From the NCBI GenBank assembly GCA_942493315.1, contig OW818690.1:1054001-1118000 (forward strand): a DNA stretch of 64,000 nucleotides, written 5' to 3'. A program made the translations under genes and the position numbers. This document shows positions 23,086 through 32,134 of this stretch, piece by piece (position 1 is the stretch's first letter; each line of letters begins with the position of its first letter). A model generated the notes under the pieces. It saw only the letters and a list, made by a program, of their open reading frames with translations, ran no database searches and had not been told where the DNA came from. This DNA comes from UBA5429 sp942493315 (lineage in GTDB: Bacteria > Bacteroidota > Bacteroidia > Bacteroidales > WCHB1-69).

Positions 23086-24561
23086 TTATTTCTTTTTTAA
23101 TTCTATAATTTCCTGTTCAAGTTGATCAAACTCAGATGGTCTTTTGGCATTTTTAATTAAAAATTTACCATTTTTATCCATAAAAAAATACCAGGGAATA
23201 GCATAGGTTCCGTTTGCATCAAATTTCTTAACCAGTTCTTTAAATAGTTCAGGATTTACTTTTACATGAAAACCTTCCAAATCATAATAATAAACCATTT
23301 TTTTCCATTTTATTGAATCACTATCCCGATCCATTGAGATATACACTATTGGAATATCGTATTTTTGGAGTACTTTATTAAGATCAGATTTATAATCAAA
23401 TTCCTCTTTACAAGGGCCGCACCAGGTTGCCCAAACATCCACAAAAATGATAGGTTTATCTAATTGTTTTGCTACTTCTGATAGCGAGTTTATAGATTGA
23501 TATTGTTCGACAAATTTAACATTGTTGTTTTTTTGAACATTGTTATTAAATTTTATAATTTCAGTAATATAAGGTTCAATAAAAGGCAAGAACTTGCTAT
23601 CAGGAAAAGCTACCATAAATTGATTAAAAAGAGTGATCAATTCTGCTTCATATTCTTTTTGAAATGATTTTTCAAACAAATTATTAGCCAGAAAAAGTTC
23701 ATGCAAATCGGACGGTAAGTACTGTTTTGCTTTATTTTGATAGTATGTAATAGGATTAGAATTATTAATCTTATTCCATTGTTCCTGACTAAAAACGCCA
23801 TTCAGATATTCTTTAAAATAGATAAAATTTTCTGCATAAGAGCAACAAGAGATTGTTCTTTTAAAATCAGGGTTATTAAAAAGGGGATTTTTGTATAATT
23901 CTTTCCAAAGGTCAGCTATATCAGGAGTAAATAAATTTTTATGAAATTGGATAGATCTAATACCCTTTATCCAAATTACTTTTCCGAGGATTGCATCATA
24001 AAAGGCTTGTCTGTCTAAGGTAATAAAGTTGAATACTTTTTCCGAAATTTTTCTTTCTTGATACAATTTTTTAAAATCTAAAAGAGCTTCCTCTTTTTTC
24101 TTATCCAATTTGGTTTTAATTTCAAGAGCAGTAGTATCATCCACATATACTAGTGCGTAATCATCAATGGTATATACTTCAGGAAATTTTTGACATAATG
24201 TTTGGAGTTCCTTACTTTTATCGTTCACCAGGAATTTTTTTTCTTCTTTAGATAAATCAAAAGTCACAGAATAAGTTTCACCGGGTTCAATAACTAAAAG
24301 TCCGCTCACTTGATCAGGAACGGCTAAACCTATAAATAGTGGATCTTCAGAATCAACAATAATTTGAAAATTACCTAAGGAATCGGGTTTAACAGAATCT
24401 CTAAAATTCCAACTAAAAGAACCATTAATGGGAGCGGTAAAGCTAATTGTTTTTGGGATTTCACCGATAATTGTTCCATTAATAACAATTTTATTTTTGT
24501 TACTATGACAGGAAGACAATGCAAAAAAAATGAAAACGAAGATGAAGTGATGTAGTTTCAT
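23086..24561 (-). CDS. TlpA/ResA-like thioredoxin-fold lipoprotein
   Basis: This is a 491-residue protein with a lipoprotein signal (FIFFALSSCHSNKN, Cys about 18), a DUF4369-like beta-rich N-terminal part (about 25-120), a helical middle and a thioredoxin domain (about 360-491) with the redox motif WATWCGPCKEEF and the cis-Pro segment YAIPWYFFMDKNGK. It is likely a periplasmic thiol-disulfide oxidoreductase; such proteins are numerous in Bacteroidota. It is convergent with mutY, with only six bases between stops. Confidence 0.88.
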   Translation of the reverse strand: MKLHHFIFVFIFFALSSCHSNKNKIVINGTIIGEIPKTISFTAPINGSFSWNFRDSVKPDSLGNFQIIVDSEDPLFIGLAVPDQVSGLLVIEPGETYSVTFDLSKEEKKFLVNDKSKELQTLCQKFPEVYTIDDYALVYVDDTTALEIKTKLDKKKEEALLDFKKLYQERKISEKVFNFITLDRQAFYDAILGKVIWIKGIRSIQFHKNLFTPDIADLWKELYKNPLFNNPDFKRTISCCSYAENFIYFKEYLNGVFSQEQWNKINNSNPITYYQNKAKQYLPSDLHELFLANNLFEKSFQKEYEAELITLFNQFMVAFPDSKFLPFIEPYITEIIKFNNNVQKNNNVKFVEQYQSINSLSEVAKQLDKPIIFVDVWATWCGPCKEEFDYKSDLNKVLQKYDIPIVYISMDRDSDSIKWKKMVYYYDLEGFHVKVNPELFKELVKKFDANGTYAIPWYFFMDKNGKFLIKNAKRPSEFDQLEQEIIELKKK

Positions 24562-24676
24562 ATACTCTGAATTTTTAAATGTTAAAAGGAGAACGGAGGG
24601 GAAGGGGGATTTATTATTTATAATTGAAAAAAGGTGGACGAAATTTGTATTTACTTTTGAGGGATATATTTCCCGA
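24562..24676. other. Intergenic stretch next to the IS1595-like element
   Basis: About 115 bases separate the thioredoxin gene and the element. They contain GGGATATATTTCCC (24661-24674), a near-palindrome running into CGACGGAGCTC. Words of this kind are common in Bacteroidota intergenic DNA. No gene is seen. Confidence 0.45.
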
Positions 24677-24691
24677 CGGAGCTCTACTATC

Positions 24692-24799
24692 CTAATCTAA
24701 TAAATGCTGGGTAAGTTTTTTGCTAAATTTTTGATTTTAAACACTTTTTAAAATCTACTGATTTTGCATCAAAATAGTACCAATCTTTTATTAGATTAG
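24692..24799. repeat. Left 108-bp terminal repeat of the IS1595-like element
   Basis: The arms CTAATCTAATAAA (24692-24704) and TTTATTAGATTAG (24787-24799) are perfect inverted copies. The whole 108 bases match the reverse complement of 26103-26210 without gaps. Confidence 0.8.
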
Positions 24800-24843
24800 C
24801 AGATTTTTTTTCAAAAGTTTTGCAATTCGTTCATTTTTTTGTT

Positions 24844-24851
24844 TATATTTG
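24844..24851 (+). promoter_or_regulatory. -7 promoter box of the transposase gene
   Basis: TATATTTG lies 36 bases before the ATG at 24887 and inside the element, so the transposase carries its own promoter. Confidence 0.55.
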
Positions 24852-24886
24852 CATCAATATCAATGACTCACTAAACTCAAAAAACT

Positions 24887-25912
24887 ATGAATGAACTACC
24901 CCAATCCTCTAAGCAAACCAATAAAACTACTTCAGTACAACCATCACCATCCGCTGAAGAAAATTCCAAAAAAAAGAGTTCTGTTAATCCTTTAGCTTCT
25001 ATCTGTAAATATATCAGTGAGAAGCAAGTCCGAGTGTGTCCTAAATGTGGAAAATCACATTTTATTCTAAACGGTAAGAAAAAAGGAGTTCAATATTTCC
25101 TTTGTAAGAGTTGTGGAAGAAGCTTTAATGAGTTCTCTGGGACAACGATCTCTTATATCAAAAAGAAGGAAAAACTACAATCCTACTTCTTGTTGATGTT
25201 ATCAGGAACAGGAATCAAAGATTGTTCTGATGCACTGAATATTTCTAACCAAACTTCATTTGATTGGAGACATAAAATTATCTCCTCTCTGGGTGAATAT
25301 GTCCCGGATAAATATCTAGGAATAACGGAAATGATTGATATTTCAGAACCCTTCTCCCGAAAGGGTCAAGGAGCCAAAGCTAAACAAATAGGACAAAAAG
25401 GAAAGATAACGAATCCTGCCAGCAATAGGAAAGCAGAAAGTATCCGAAATGGGGAATACAAACCTCTTTCATTAGTGGCCATTGGTGACAGAATATCCCA
25501 TTTTGAAATCACAATTATTCAACAAGGTGTATTACAAGAAGAAGAATTAAAGAATCATATTGGTAAAAAACTAAACAAAGTAAAAAAACTATGTTTGAGT
25601 GATCATCCGATTCTTAAACAATTTGCAGGAAAGAGAAAGATCAGCTACTTTATTAGAAAAAAGGATCAGAAAGTGAAAGGATGTAACCAATATTATGATA
25701 CAAAAACGATTGAAAGCAGATACCTAAAATTATTTGCTTTTATGGATCGGTTTCATGGAGTATCCTCCAGTTATCTGCAAAACTATCTGTATTGGTATAT
25801 GATCATGGAACAGATCAAATTCAGATTAGATCCCTCATCTGCTATGATTGAAAAATCGATCTCAATCAACAATGGGAAAGAAAACTACAAACATTGCAAA
25901 ATGTTTGTCTAA
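24887..25912 (+). CDS. IS1595-family-like transposase
   Basis: The 341-residue protein starts with a Ser/Lys-rich tail, then a zinc ribbon (CPKCGKSHF, LCKSCGRSF, about residues 56-85) that is typical of IS1595/ISXO2 transposases. A helix-turn-helix (GIKDCSDALNISNQTSFDWRHK) and a DDE-like core follow: IDISEPF (about 150), CLSDHPILKQF (about 245) and an Asn/Tyr-rich C-terminus. The acidic residues are in plausible positions but diverge from the DETY pattern. The frame is intact. Family assignment is moderate to good. Confidence 0.82.
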   Translation: MNELPQSSKQTNKTTSVQPSPSAEENSKKKSSVNPLASICKYISEKQVRVCPKCGKSHFILNGKKKGVQYFLCKSCGRSFNEFSGTTISYIKKKEKLQSYFLLMLSGTGIKDCSDALNISNQTSFDWRHKIISSLGEYVPDKYLGITEMIDISEPFSRKGQGAKAKQIGQKGKITNPASNRKAESIRNGEYKPLSLVAIGDRISHFEITIIQQGVLQEEELKNHIGKKLNKVKKLCLSDHPILKQFAGKRKISYFIRKKDQKVKGCNQYYDTKTIESRYLKLFAFMDRFHGVSSSYLQNYLYWYMIMEQIKFRLDPSSAMIEKSISINNGKENYKHCKMFV

Positions 25913-26102
25913 CCCAAAAACAACTTTATTATAAATGATTTCTCCATTTTATAAAAAAATGGTGAAATTGGTGTGAATGTTCTTGTAATTTATTTGATCA
26001 GAAACGGGTTTTGAGTAAATTTCAGTGGATTGTATTTAATATTGGGGGTGATTTTGGAGTTGCCAAATGGGTGACAGATTCTAAATTTTGGTTTTCAATT
26101 GG
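25913..26102. other. 3' noncoding part of the IS1595-like element
   Basis: About 190 bases follow the transposase stop. A hairpin near 25938-25974 (ATTTCTCCATTTT against AAATGGTGAAAT) may be a terminator. Nothing else is recognised. Confidence 0.4.
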
Positions 26103-26210
26103 CTAATCTATTAAAAGGTTGTTACTAATCGGATGCAAAATCACTAAATTTTATATATTGCAATTAATGAACAATTTACAAATATTTTCACCAATCATTT
26201 ATTAGAATAC
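26103..26210. repeat. Right 108-bp terminal repeat of the IS1595-like element
   Basis: This segment begins CTAATCTATTAAA and ends TTTATTAGAATAC. It is the diverged inverted partner of 24692-24799. Confidence 0.8.
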
Positions 26211-26387
26211 CCAATTAGTGCTCCGCAGGTCAATGAGCCCCACCTTTCCCACGCATTAGGGCTAAGGCCAAATATCTACAATAATTTATAACTTTTCTAA
26301 CAAATGTAAATTCCCCATCCATACAATTTTAATTCCGATTTCTTCTATTCACTTTTTTTCACTATTTTCGCACTATATTTTAAATTT

Positions 26388-28517
26388 ATGAAAAATTGGA
26401 TCTGTTTATTAACGATTACCCTCGAGCTTCTTTTTGGTAATATAAATGCTCAAAATATTGATTTAGAAGGTGTTTTTAATGGAAAATATCGTATGGATGA
26501 TCTTCAAAATCTCTCTTGGAGACCCGAAACAAATCAATATTCTTATATAAAAAATGATACAATATTTTGTATTGATGCTCCTTCCACTAAAATTAAAGAA
26601 AGAATCTCATTGCATCAAATAAATAATAAAATTAGTGGCAAACCCCTTAAGAAAATTCCTTACTTTTCTTGGATAAATAAAGATCTTTTGTATCTCCCAT
26701 ACACAAATGAAATTATTTCCCTTTCTTTTGCCGGGGTTCTTAACGGAAATCCAATCCCTGAAAATGTGATCGATCAATCTTTGAAAGACAAACTTTTTGT
26801 GGTTGAAGAAGAAGGTTATGTTTTTGTGAAAAGTGATAAAAATCAATATGTTAGTATGTTGTTATGTCCAGATACCGGACAAAATATTGTGTTTGGCAAA
26901 ACAGTTCATCGCAGTGAATGGGGTATTGATGAAGGTCAATATTTCTCTCCAAAAGGAAACTATATTGCCTTTTATCGGATGGATGAAAGTATGGTAGATG
27001 ATTATCCTTTAGTGGATGTTACCGGTTCTTTAGCTATTGAAAAAACTATCAAATATCCTATGGCTGGAAAAAAAAGTCACCAGGTTAAAGTGGGGATCTT
27101 TGATGTGCAAGCTTCTATTTCTTCAGGTAAAACCGTATATCACTATATTCAAACTGATCTTGCTGATGGTGAATTTTTGACCAATATTACTTTTTCACCG
27201 GACGAAAAACATCTTTTCATTACACATCTGAATCGTACTCAAAATTGTGCTTTATTAATTCGATATAATGTGAAAACTGGTCAAAAAGAAAAAATTCTAA
27301 TTGAAGAAAAAGATAATCGATATGTTGAACCTAAAACAAGACCCTATTTCTTGACCCAGTTTCCATTTTTTGTTTGGCAAAGTGATCGGGATGGTTATAA
27401 TCATCTTTATCTTTATACCTATGAAGGAAAATTGATCACTCAGTTAACTAAGGGATCCTGGCAAGTAACACAATTGTACGGGATGGATTCTAAAGAAGAA
27501 AATCTATACTTTTCCTCTACAAATCCTTCACCTATAGGTAATTATATTTATTCAATTAGTTTAAAAAGTAAAAAAATTAAACCGATTGCTATAAATGAAG
27601 GTACTCATAATCCCATTTTTTCGGATGATAAGTCTTTTTGTATTGATTATTTTTCCAATTTGGAAACTCCTAGAAAGATTTCCTTAATCAATCTTAAAGA
27701 TGGGAAAACAAAAACGTTGTTGACAGCAGAAAATCCTTACAAATCTTGTAATCTGGGTGAATCAAAGATTTTTACAATAAAAAATAATAATGGAGATGAT
27801 CTTTATTGTAGAATCACATATCCACCCCAATTTGATCCAAAGAAAAAGTATCCCGTTTTTATGTATGTATACGGAGGGCCTCACTCTCAAATGGTTACCA
27901 ATACATTTCTTTCAGGCGGTGTGTTTCTTCAGTATATGGCTCAGAAGGGATTTATCGTTTTTTCACTGGATAATAGAGGTACTGAAAAAAGGGGAGCAGA
28001 ATTTGAAAAATGTATCCATCGTCAACTTGGTAAACTGGAAATGGAAGATCAAATGAAAGGAGTTGAATATCTTAAATCTTTACCTTTTGTTGATTCAAAA
28101 AATATAAGTCTGGACGGCTGGAGTTATGGCGGTTTTATGATTATGTCTTTGATAACTAATTATCCTGACCAATTTAACACTGCTACTTGTGGAGGTCCCG
28201 TTATTGACTGGAGATGGTATGAAATTATGTATGGAGAGCGTTATATGGATACACCTGTAGAAAATCCTGATGGTTATACAGCAGCAGAGATTCTTCCAAA
28301 AGTCAAAAATATTAAATCAAATCTGTTGGTATTTCACGGAGCACAAGACAATACTGTTCTATGGCAACATTCGCTTAAATTGATCAATCAAGCAATAAAA
28401 GATGGTATTGTGATGGATTATTTTGTTTATCCTAACCATGAACACAATGTTAGGAGCAAAGATCGCGTTCATTTATGGAAAATGATAGAGCACTATCATA
28501 TTAAAAATTTAAAATAG
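26388..28517 (+). CDS. Dipeptidyl-peptidase IV-type S9 serine peptidase
   Basis: This 709-residue protein has a signal peptide (about 1-22), an eight-bladed propeller N-terminal domain (DPPIV_N, about 75-430) and an alpha/beta-hydrolase domain (about 480-709). The triad is visible: Ser in GWSYGG, Asp in HGAQDNTVLWQHS and His in YPNHEHNV. DRGTxKRG-type and YVYGGPHSQ motifs are as in DPP-IV. It should release dipeptides (Xaa-Pro) in the periplasm, supporting peptide use. The length is normal. It lies 8 bases before the lytic transglycosylase gene. Confidence 0.94.
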   Translation: MKNWICLLTITLELLFGNINAQNIDLEGVFNGKYRMDDLQNLSWRPETNQYSYIKNDTIFCIDAPSTKIKERISLHQINNKISGKPLKKIPYFSWINKDLLYLPYTNEIISLSFAGVLNGNPIPENVIDQSLKDKLFVVEEEGYVFVKSDKNQYVSMLLCPDTGQNIVFGKTVHRSEWGIDEGQYFSPKGNYIAFYRMDESMVDDYPLVDVTGSLAIEKTIKYPMAGKKSHQVKVGIFDVQASISSGKTVYHYIQTDLADGEFLTNITFSPDEKHLFITHLNRTQNCALLIRYNVKTGQKEKILIEEKDNRYVEPKTRPYFLTQFPFFVWQSDRDGYNHLYLYTYEGKLITQLTKGSWQVTQLYGMDSKEENLYFSSTNPSPIGNYIYSISLKSKKIKPIAINEGTHNPIFSDDKSFCIDYFSNLETPRKISLINLKDGKTKTLLTAENPYKSCNLGESKIFTIKNNNGDDLYCRITYPPQFDPKKKYPVFMYVYGGPHSQMVTNTFLSGGVFLQYMAQKGFIVFSLDNRGTEKRGAEFEKCIHRQLGKLEMEDQMKGVEYLKSLPFVDSKNISLDGWSYGGFMIMSLITNYPDQFNTATCGGPVIDWRWYEIMYGERYMDTPVENPDGYTAAEILPKVKNIKSNLLVFHGAQDNTVLWQHSLKLINQAIKDGIVMDYFVYPNHEHNVRSKDRVHLWKMIEHYHIKNLK

Positions 28518-28524
28518 TCGTGCT

Positions 28525-29469
28525 ATGAAAAAATATTGGATCGGAATATTTATGTTTATTGCTATTGTTGTTTCAGGTTTAGCTTATTATGGAATAAGTA
28601 AAACTGATAAAACTGATAAACCGGAAACTACAACGGAAGATGTTGATTTCTATAAAAATGTATTGGCTTCACCACCTATTCCTAAAATGGTAACTTTTTG
28701 TGGGGAACAGGTTCCAATCAATTTGTATTATGTTAGGGAGGGATTAGAAAAAGAACTTATCATTCATTGTTATCAGCACTCCAGAACAGTTCAGGCGTTT
28801 AAGAGATCTACCCGTTTTTTCCCTGAAATTGAAAAAATATTACAAGAAGAAGGGGTTCCGGAAGACTTAAAATATTTATGTGTAGCAGAAAGTGGATTGG
28901 AAAATGTTGTATCACCTTCTCAGGCAGAAGGATTTTGGCAATTTATGGCTGCTACCGGAAAGATTTATGGCTTAGAGATTACTGATCAGGTGGATGAAAG
29001 ATATCACATTGAAAAATCAACAAGAGCAGCATGCACCTATTTAAAAAGTTTAAAAGAGAAATTCGGATCATGGTCTTTAGCAGCAGCAGCTTATAATATG
29101 GGTGAAAACGGACTACAAAGGGCTATCAATGATCAATCAGTTCAAAACTATTGGGATCTCTATTTGAATTCTGAAACATCCAGATATGTAAACAGAATTA
29201 TCTCTTACAAGTTAATGTTCGAAAACCCTGCAAAATACGGGGTAAATTTTAAAGCATCCGATTACTACAAACCTATACCTTTTAAAGAAATTACAATTGA
29301 GACAACAATTAACAGTTTAGCTGATTTTGCAAAAGTAAACAATATTTTATATCGGGAGCTCAAAGAGTTAAACCCTTGGTTAAGAAGTAAAACCATACTT
29401 ATCAAAGGAAAACAATACACTTTTAGAGTTCCGGAAAAATCAAAAATGGATTACGAAGATTTGTATTAG
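28525..29469 (+). CDS. Membrane-anchored lytic transglycosylase (SLT/GH23)
   Basis: The product has 314 residues with an N-terminal signal anchor (GIFMFIAIVVSGLAYYG) and an SLT domain (about 90-240). The catalytic Glu is in YLCVAESGLENVVSPSQAEG, followed by GFWQFMAATGKIYGL and the AAYNMGENGL motif. A short C-terminal region resembling a LysM remnant follows (NNILYRELKELNPWLRSKTILIKG). It cleaves peptidoglycan glycan strands. The stop overlaps the stop of hydG on the other strand by four bases. Confidence 0.92.
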   Translation: MKKYWIGIFMFIAIVVSGLAYYGISKTDKTDKPETTTEDVDFYKNVLASPPIPKMVTFCGEQVPINLYYVREGLEKELIIHCYQHSRTVQAFKRSTRFFPEIEKILQEEGVPEDLKYLCVAESGLENVVSPSQAEGFWQFMAATGKIYGLEITDQVDERYHIEKSTRAACTYLKSLKEKFGSWSLAAAAYNMGENGLQRAINDQSVQNYWDLYLNSETSRYVNRIISYKLMFENPAKYGVNFKASDYYKPIPFKEITIETTINSLADFAKVNNILYRELKELNPWLRSKTILIKGKQYTFRVPEKSKMDYEDLY

Positions 29470-30872
29470 AAATAACAATCCCGTTTTCCGCTTTCAATGT
29501 TTTCTAACTCATCTACAACTGTATCTTTTCTTTTTGAAGAAGGGATCTCTTCTACCATTCTTTTAATAAGTGCCAATCCTTTTTCGCGGGTTTCAGGACT
29601 GCCAAAGTCATACAAATACTCTTTAAATGAGAACAATGCATTAGGTAAACAGTATTGTTTGATTAATCCAGGTTTCGCTAAATCCATAAAATCGGCACCA
29701 ACACGCCCATGACGGTAACATCCGGTACAAAATGAGGGAACATAACCACTATCAATCATTCCGGAAATAACCTCTTCTAATGAGCGATGATCGCCCAAAG
29801 CAAATTGACTACCTGATTTATCTGCTACATGACTGTATGCCCCAGGATTGGTTCTGGAGCCGGCAGAGATCTGACTGATTCCATAATTAAACAATTCTGT
29901 TCTTAAATCATCACTTTCACGAGTACTTAAAATGATACCGGTGTAAGGTAAGGCTATCCGAATAATGGCAATAATCTTTTTAAAATCGTCATCACTTACT
30001 TTGTGAGGAATGTTTTCAGGAAGAGGAGCTCCTTCAGCTGGTTCAATGCGAGGAAAACTGATAGTATGTGGTCCACAATTAAACTTTTTCTCCAAATCGT
30101 TGGCATGTTCCATCAAGGCTAAAATCTCAAATCTATAATCTGCCAAGCCAAACAAAACACCCAATCCAACATCAACAACGCCACCTTCCATGGCACGATG
30201 CATTACGTTTAAGCGGTATAAATAGTCACTTTTGGGAGTATCTTCTGGATGGTACTCTTTATAAAGTTCAGAATCATAAGTCTCTTGAAAACAAACATAA
30301 GTACCGATTTTTTCTTCATGTAGTTTTTGAAAGTCTTCAACAGACATGGGAGCTAACTCAACATTAACCCTTCGGATGTTATCTTTTCCTAACTGAACAG
30401 AATACACTTTTCTAATCGCCTCTACTACATAATCCACATTATTGCGGGGTGATTCTCCACAGATTAGTAATAATCTTTTATGTCCATCTTTTAGTAAAAT
30501 TTTAGTTTCAGCCTCAATTTCATCTAAATTTAAAATTTTGCGGGTTAAGTTTTTATTGGCTCTTCTAAATGCACAATAGGTACAATTATTTACACAAACA
30601 TTCCCTGTGTAAAGTGGAGCAAAAATTACCAGTCTTTTGCCATAGATCTCCTCTTTAACATACTTGGCAACATCCATGATTTTGTAGATTTCATCATGGT
30701 TTTTCACTCTTAACAAAGCCGCAACTTCCTCTAAGTTAAGACCTTTTAACTCTCTTGCTTTGGTTAAAATAGTCTCTAATTCTTGTTGTGTAGGTTCAGT
30801 ACCTTCTACTAATGCGTACAATTTCTCGCGATCAATATCGAAGGTATGATTTATATCGTGTTTACTTTTCAT
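29466..30872 (-). CDS. hydG: [FeFe]-hydrogenase H-cluster radical SAM maturase HydG
   Basis: The enzyme has 468 residues. It splits tyrosine to provide CO and cyanide ligands for the H-cluster. The radical-SAM motif is CVNNCTYCAFRRANK (CxxxCxxC), and the HydG-specific C-terminal auxiliary-cluster site CTGCYRHGRVG followed 22 residues later by KQYC separates it from ThiH. Related segments GEAPMS-type (ELAPMSVEDFQKL) and PRIEPAEGAP are present. No hydE or hydF is next to it. It implies a functional [FeFe] hydrogenase in this genome. Confidence 0.95.
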   Translation of the reverse strand: MKSKHDINHTFDIDREKLYALVEGTEPTQQELETILTKARELKGLNLEEVAALLRVKNHDEIYKIMDVAKYVKEEIYGKRLVIFAPLYTGNVCVNNCTYCAFRRANKNLTRKILNLDEIEAETKILLKDGHKRLLLICGESPRNNVDYVVEAIRKVYSVQLGKDNIRRVNVELAPMSVEDFQKLHEEKIGTYVCFQETYDSELYKEYHPEDTPKSDYLYRLNVMHRAMEGGVVDVGLGVLFGLADYRFEILALMEHANDLEKKFNCGPHTISFPRIEPAEGAPLPENIPHKVSDDDFKKIIAIIRIALPYTGIILSTRESDDLRTELFNYGISQISAGSRTNPGAYSHVADKSGSQFALGDHRSLEEVISGMIDSGYVPSFCTGCYRHGRVGADFMDLAKPGLIKQYCLPNALFSFKEYLYDFGSPETREKGLALIKRMVEEIPSSKRKDTVVDELENIESGKRDCYF

Positions 30873-30899
30873 GACTATAATTTTATCATTTTACAGCCA

Positions 30900-30907
30900 C
30901 AAAAGTA
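30900..30907 (-). promoter_or_regulatory. hydG: -7 promoter box of hydG
   Basis: Minus-strand TACTTTTG lies 28 bases before the hydG start at 30872. Confidence 0.55.
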
Positions 30908-30953
30908 CAACTTTTTTAGGTTTAAGAAAGTAATCTTTATTACAAACAGATAT

Positions 30954-31883
30954 TTATAGCTTTACAATTTTCTTAATGGTTGAATGATTGTTTTTATCAA
31001 TCAATTTTAGTATATAAATTCCTGAACTTAAATCACTGATATCAATTGTATTACCGTTATTGATAATAGATTTAATCTGTTTTCCGTCCATTTGGAATAG
31101 CTCAATTTGAGTAATATGCTCACCGTTTTCTATTACAAACTGGTTTTCAACAGGATTTGGATAAACAGAATGGGTTGTTTCAGCTGTTTGATCAATTCCC
31201 AGACCATTTCCTGTAGCATAAACTTCTACATCATCAATAAACCAACCAGTAGAAATTGAATTATATAGAACGCTCATCGTTTTAAATCGAAGTTGAAAAT
31301 AACCACCATTACTGGCTTGATTTACAACAAAAGAGGTGATATCCAAGGTTTCAGTTTGCCACCAATTGTTGGTTGGTAAAGCACTATTATCATTAGGAAG
31401 CCAGTTAGGATAACAATTATGATTAAACCTTCCATTGGAGATATTTAAACTATTACCGGTATAAGAAGCGGAATCATTAGAAAAAATAATTGTGGAATAA
31501 GTAGACCATATTAAATCAGGAGCAGTTCCTCCAATACTATATCTATACTCAACAGTTGCATAATCAATGTTTGATAATTTTGCAATATTTTTAAAAGTTA
31601 AATAGTAATTAGTGGCACCATTCAAAAATGGCAACATAGGTGTAGTAAGGTAAAAACCAACTCCTGTCAATGGATAAATAGGTGAATGGATACATTTGTT
31701 GGATGAAACAAAAAGTGTGTCAATCGTAAACCAGTCTCCGGTTAAAGAGTGGTTATTTGAGGTTGTCATCTGATGAGTGGGGCCATCAAAATTTTCAGAT
31801 AATAAGGTAACAGTATTAACTGTTTGTGCATTTACAGTAATTGCTGCCATCAACATTAAAAAAATAAAAGTTAAATTTCTCAT
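30954..31883 (-). CDS. Secreted protein with T9SS type A sorting domain
   Basis: This 309-residue protein has a signal peptide (MRNLTFIFLMLMAAITVNAQ), a jelly-roll-like domain (about 25-225) ending WFIDDVEVYATG, typical of choice-of-anchor J/MAM-like modules, and a C-terminal sorting domain (about 238-309: SVYPNPVENQFVIENG, DISDLSSGIYILKLIDKN). It should be exported by the type IX system and attached to the surface. No enzyme domain is present; it may bind carbohydrate or protein. Confidence 0.9.
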   Translation of the reverse strand: MRNLTFIFLMLMAAITVNAQTVNTVTLLSENFDGPTHQMTTSNNHSLTGDWFTIDTLFVSSNKCIHSPIYPLTGVGFYLTTPMLPFLNGATNYYLTFKNIAKLSNIDYATVEYRYSIGGTAPDLIWSTYSTIIFSNDSASYTGNSLNISNGRFNHNCYPNWLPNDNSALPTNNWWQTETLDITSFVVNQASNGGYFQLRFKTMSVLYNSISTGWFIDDVEVYATGNGLGIDQTAETTHSVYPNPVENQFVIENGEHITQIELFQMDGKQIKSIINNGNTIDISDLSSGIYILKLIDKNNHSTIKKIVKL

Positions 31884-31989
31884 AATGATAAGTTTTTGAA
31901 TTGTTTTATTTTGCTCTATCTTTTTACTTGATTTTACTCAAGAATTTAGTCACTCTTTATGAATGCAAATATATGTAAATATAAAAATA

Positions 31990-32030
31990 AAAATACTCAA
32001 TTAACATTTTTTATGAAAATTGAGTATTTT
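31990..32030 (-). terminator. Terminator of the tRNA-Arg gene
   Basis: Perfect 13-bp arms (31990-32002 and 32018-32030, AAAATACTCAATT and its complement) flank a 15-base loop. On the minus strand a T-rich stretch follows, 23 bases after the tRNA 3' end. Confidence 0.65.
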
Positions 32031-32052
32031 CCTTAATTTAGTGTTAAAAATG

Positions 32053-32124
32053 TAGCTCCGCCGGGAATCGAACCCGAATTTAAAGTTTAGGAAACTTTCG
32101 TTCTATCCATTGAACTACAGAGCC
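32053..32124 (-). tRNA. tRNA-Arg (anticodon CCU)
   Basis: The 72-base gene folds into a full cloverleaf on the minus strand: acceptor GGCTCTG with CGGAGCT (two G-U pairs), D stem GTTC/GAAC, anticodon stem AAAGT/ACTTT with loop TTCCTAA (anticodon CCT), T loop TTCGATT and discriminator A. CCA is not encoded. It is 10 bases from the glutamine-synthetase stop. Confidence 0.96.
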
Positions 32125-32134
32125 TTTTAACAGC

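Larger units (their letters stand above)
24677..26225 (+). mobile_element. IS1595-like element with long palindromic terminal repeats
   Basis: The transposase gene is flanked by two 108-base segments, 24692-24799 and 26103-26210, that are imperfect inverted copies aligning without gaps (shared core GATGCAAAATCA). Each segment also begins with CTAATCTAATAAA-like and ends with TTTATTAG-like sequence, so the ends are themselves inverted repeats. Similarity continues symmetrically for nine bases to CGGAGC (24677-24682) and GCTCCG (26220-26225). A target duplication of 8 bp, usual for IS1595, could not be found. The element boundary is therefore approximate. Confidence 0.75.

Noticed and set aside
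32053..32124. Integration site for a mobile element at the tRNA-Arg gene
   Set aside because: No integrase, partial tRNA copy or direct repeat of the tRNA 3' end is visible nearby.
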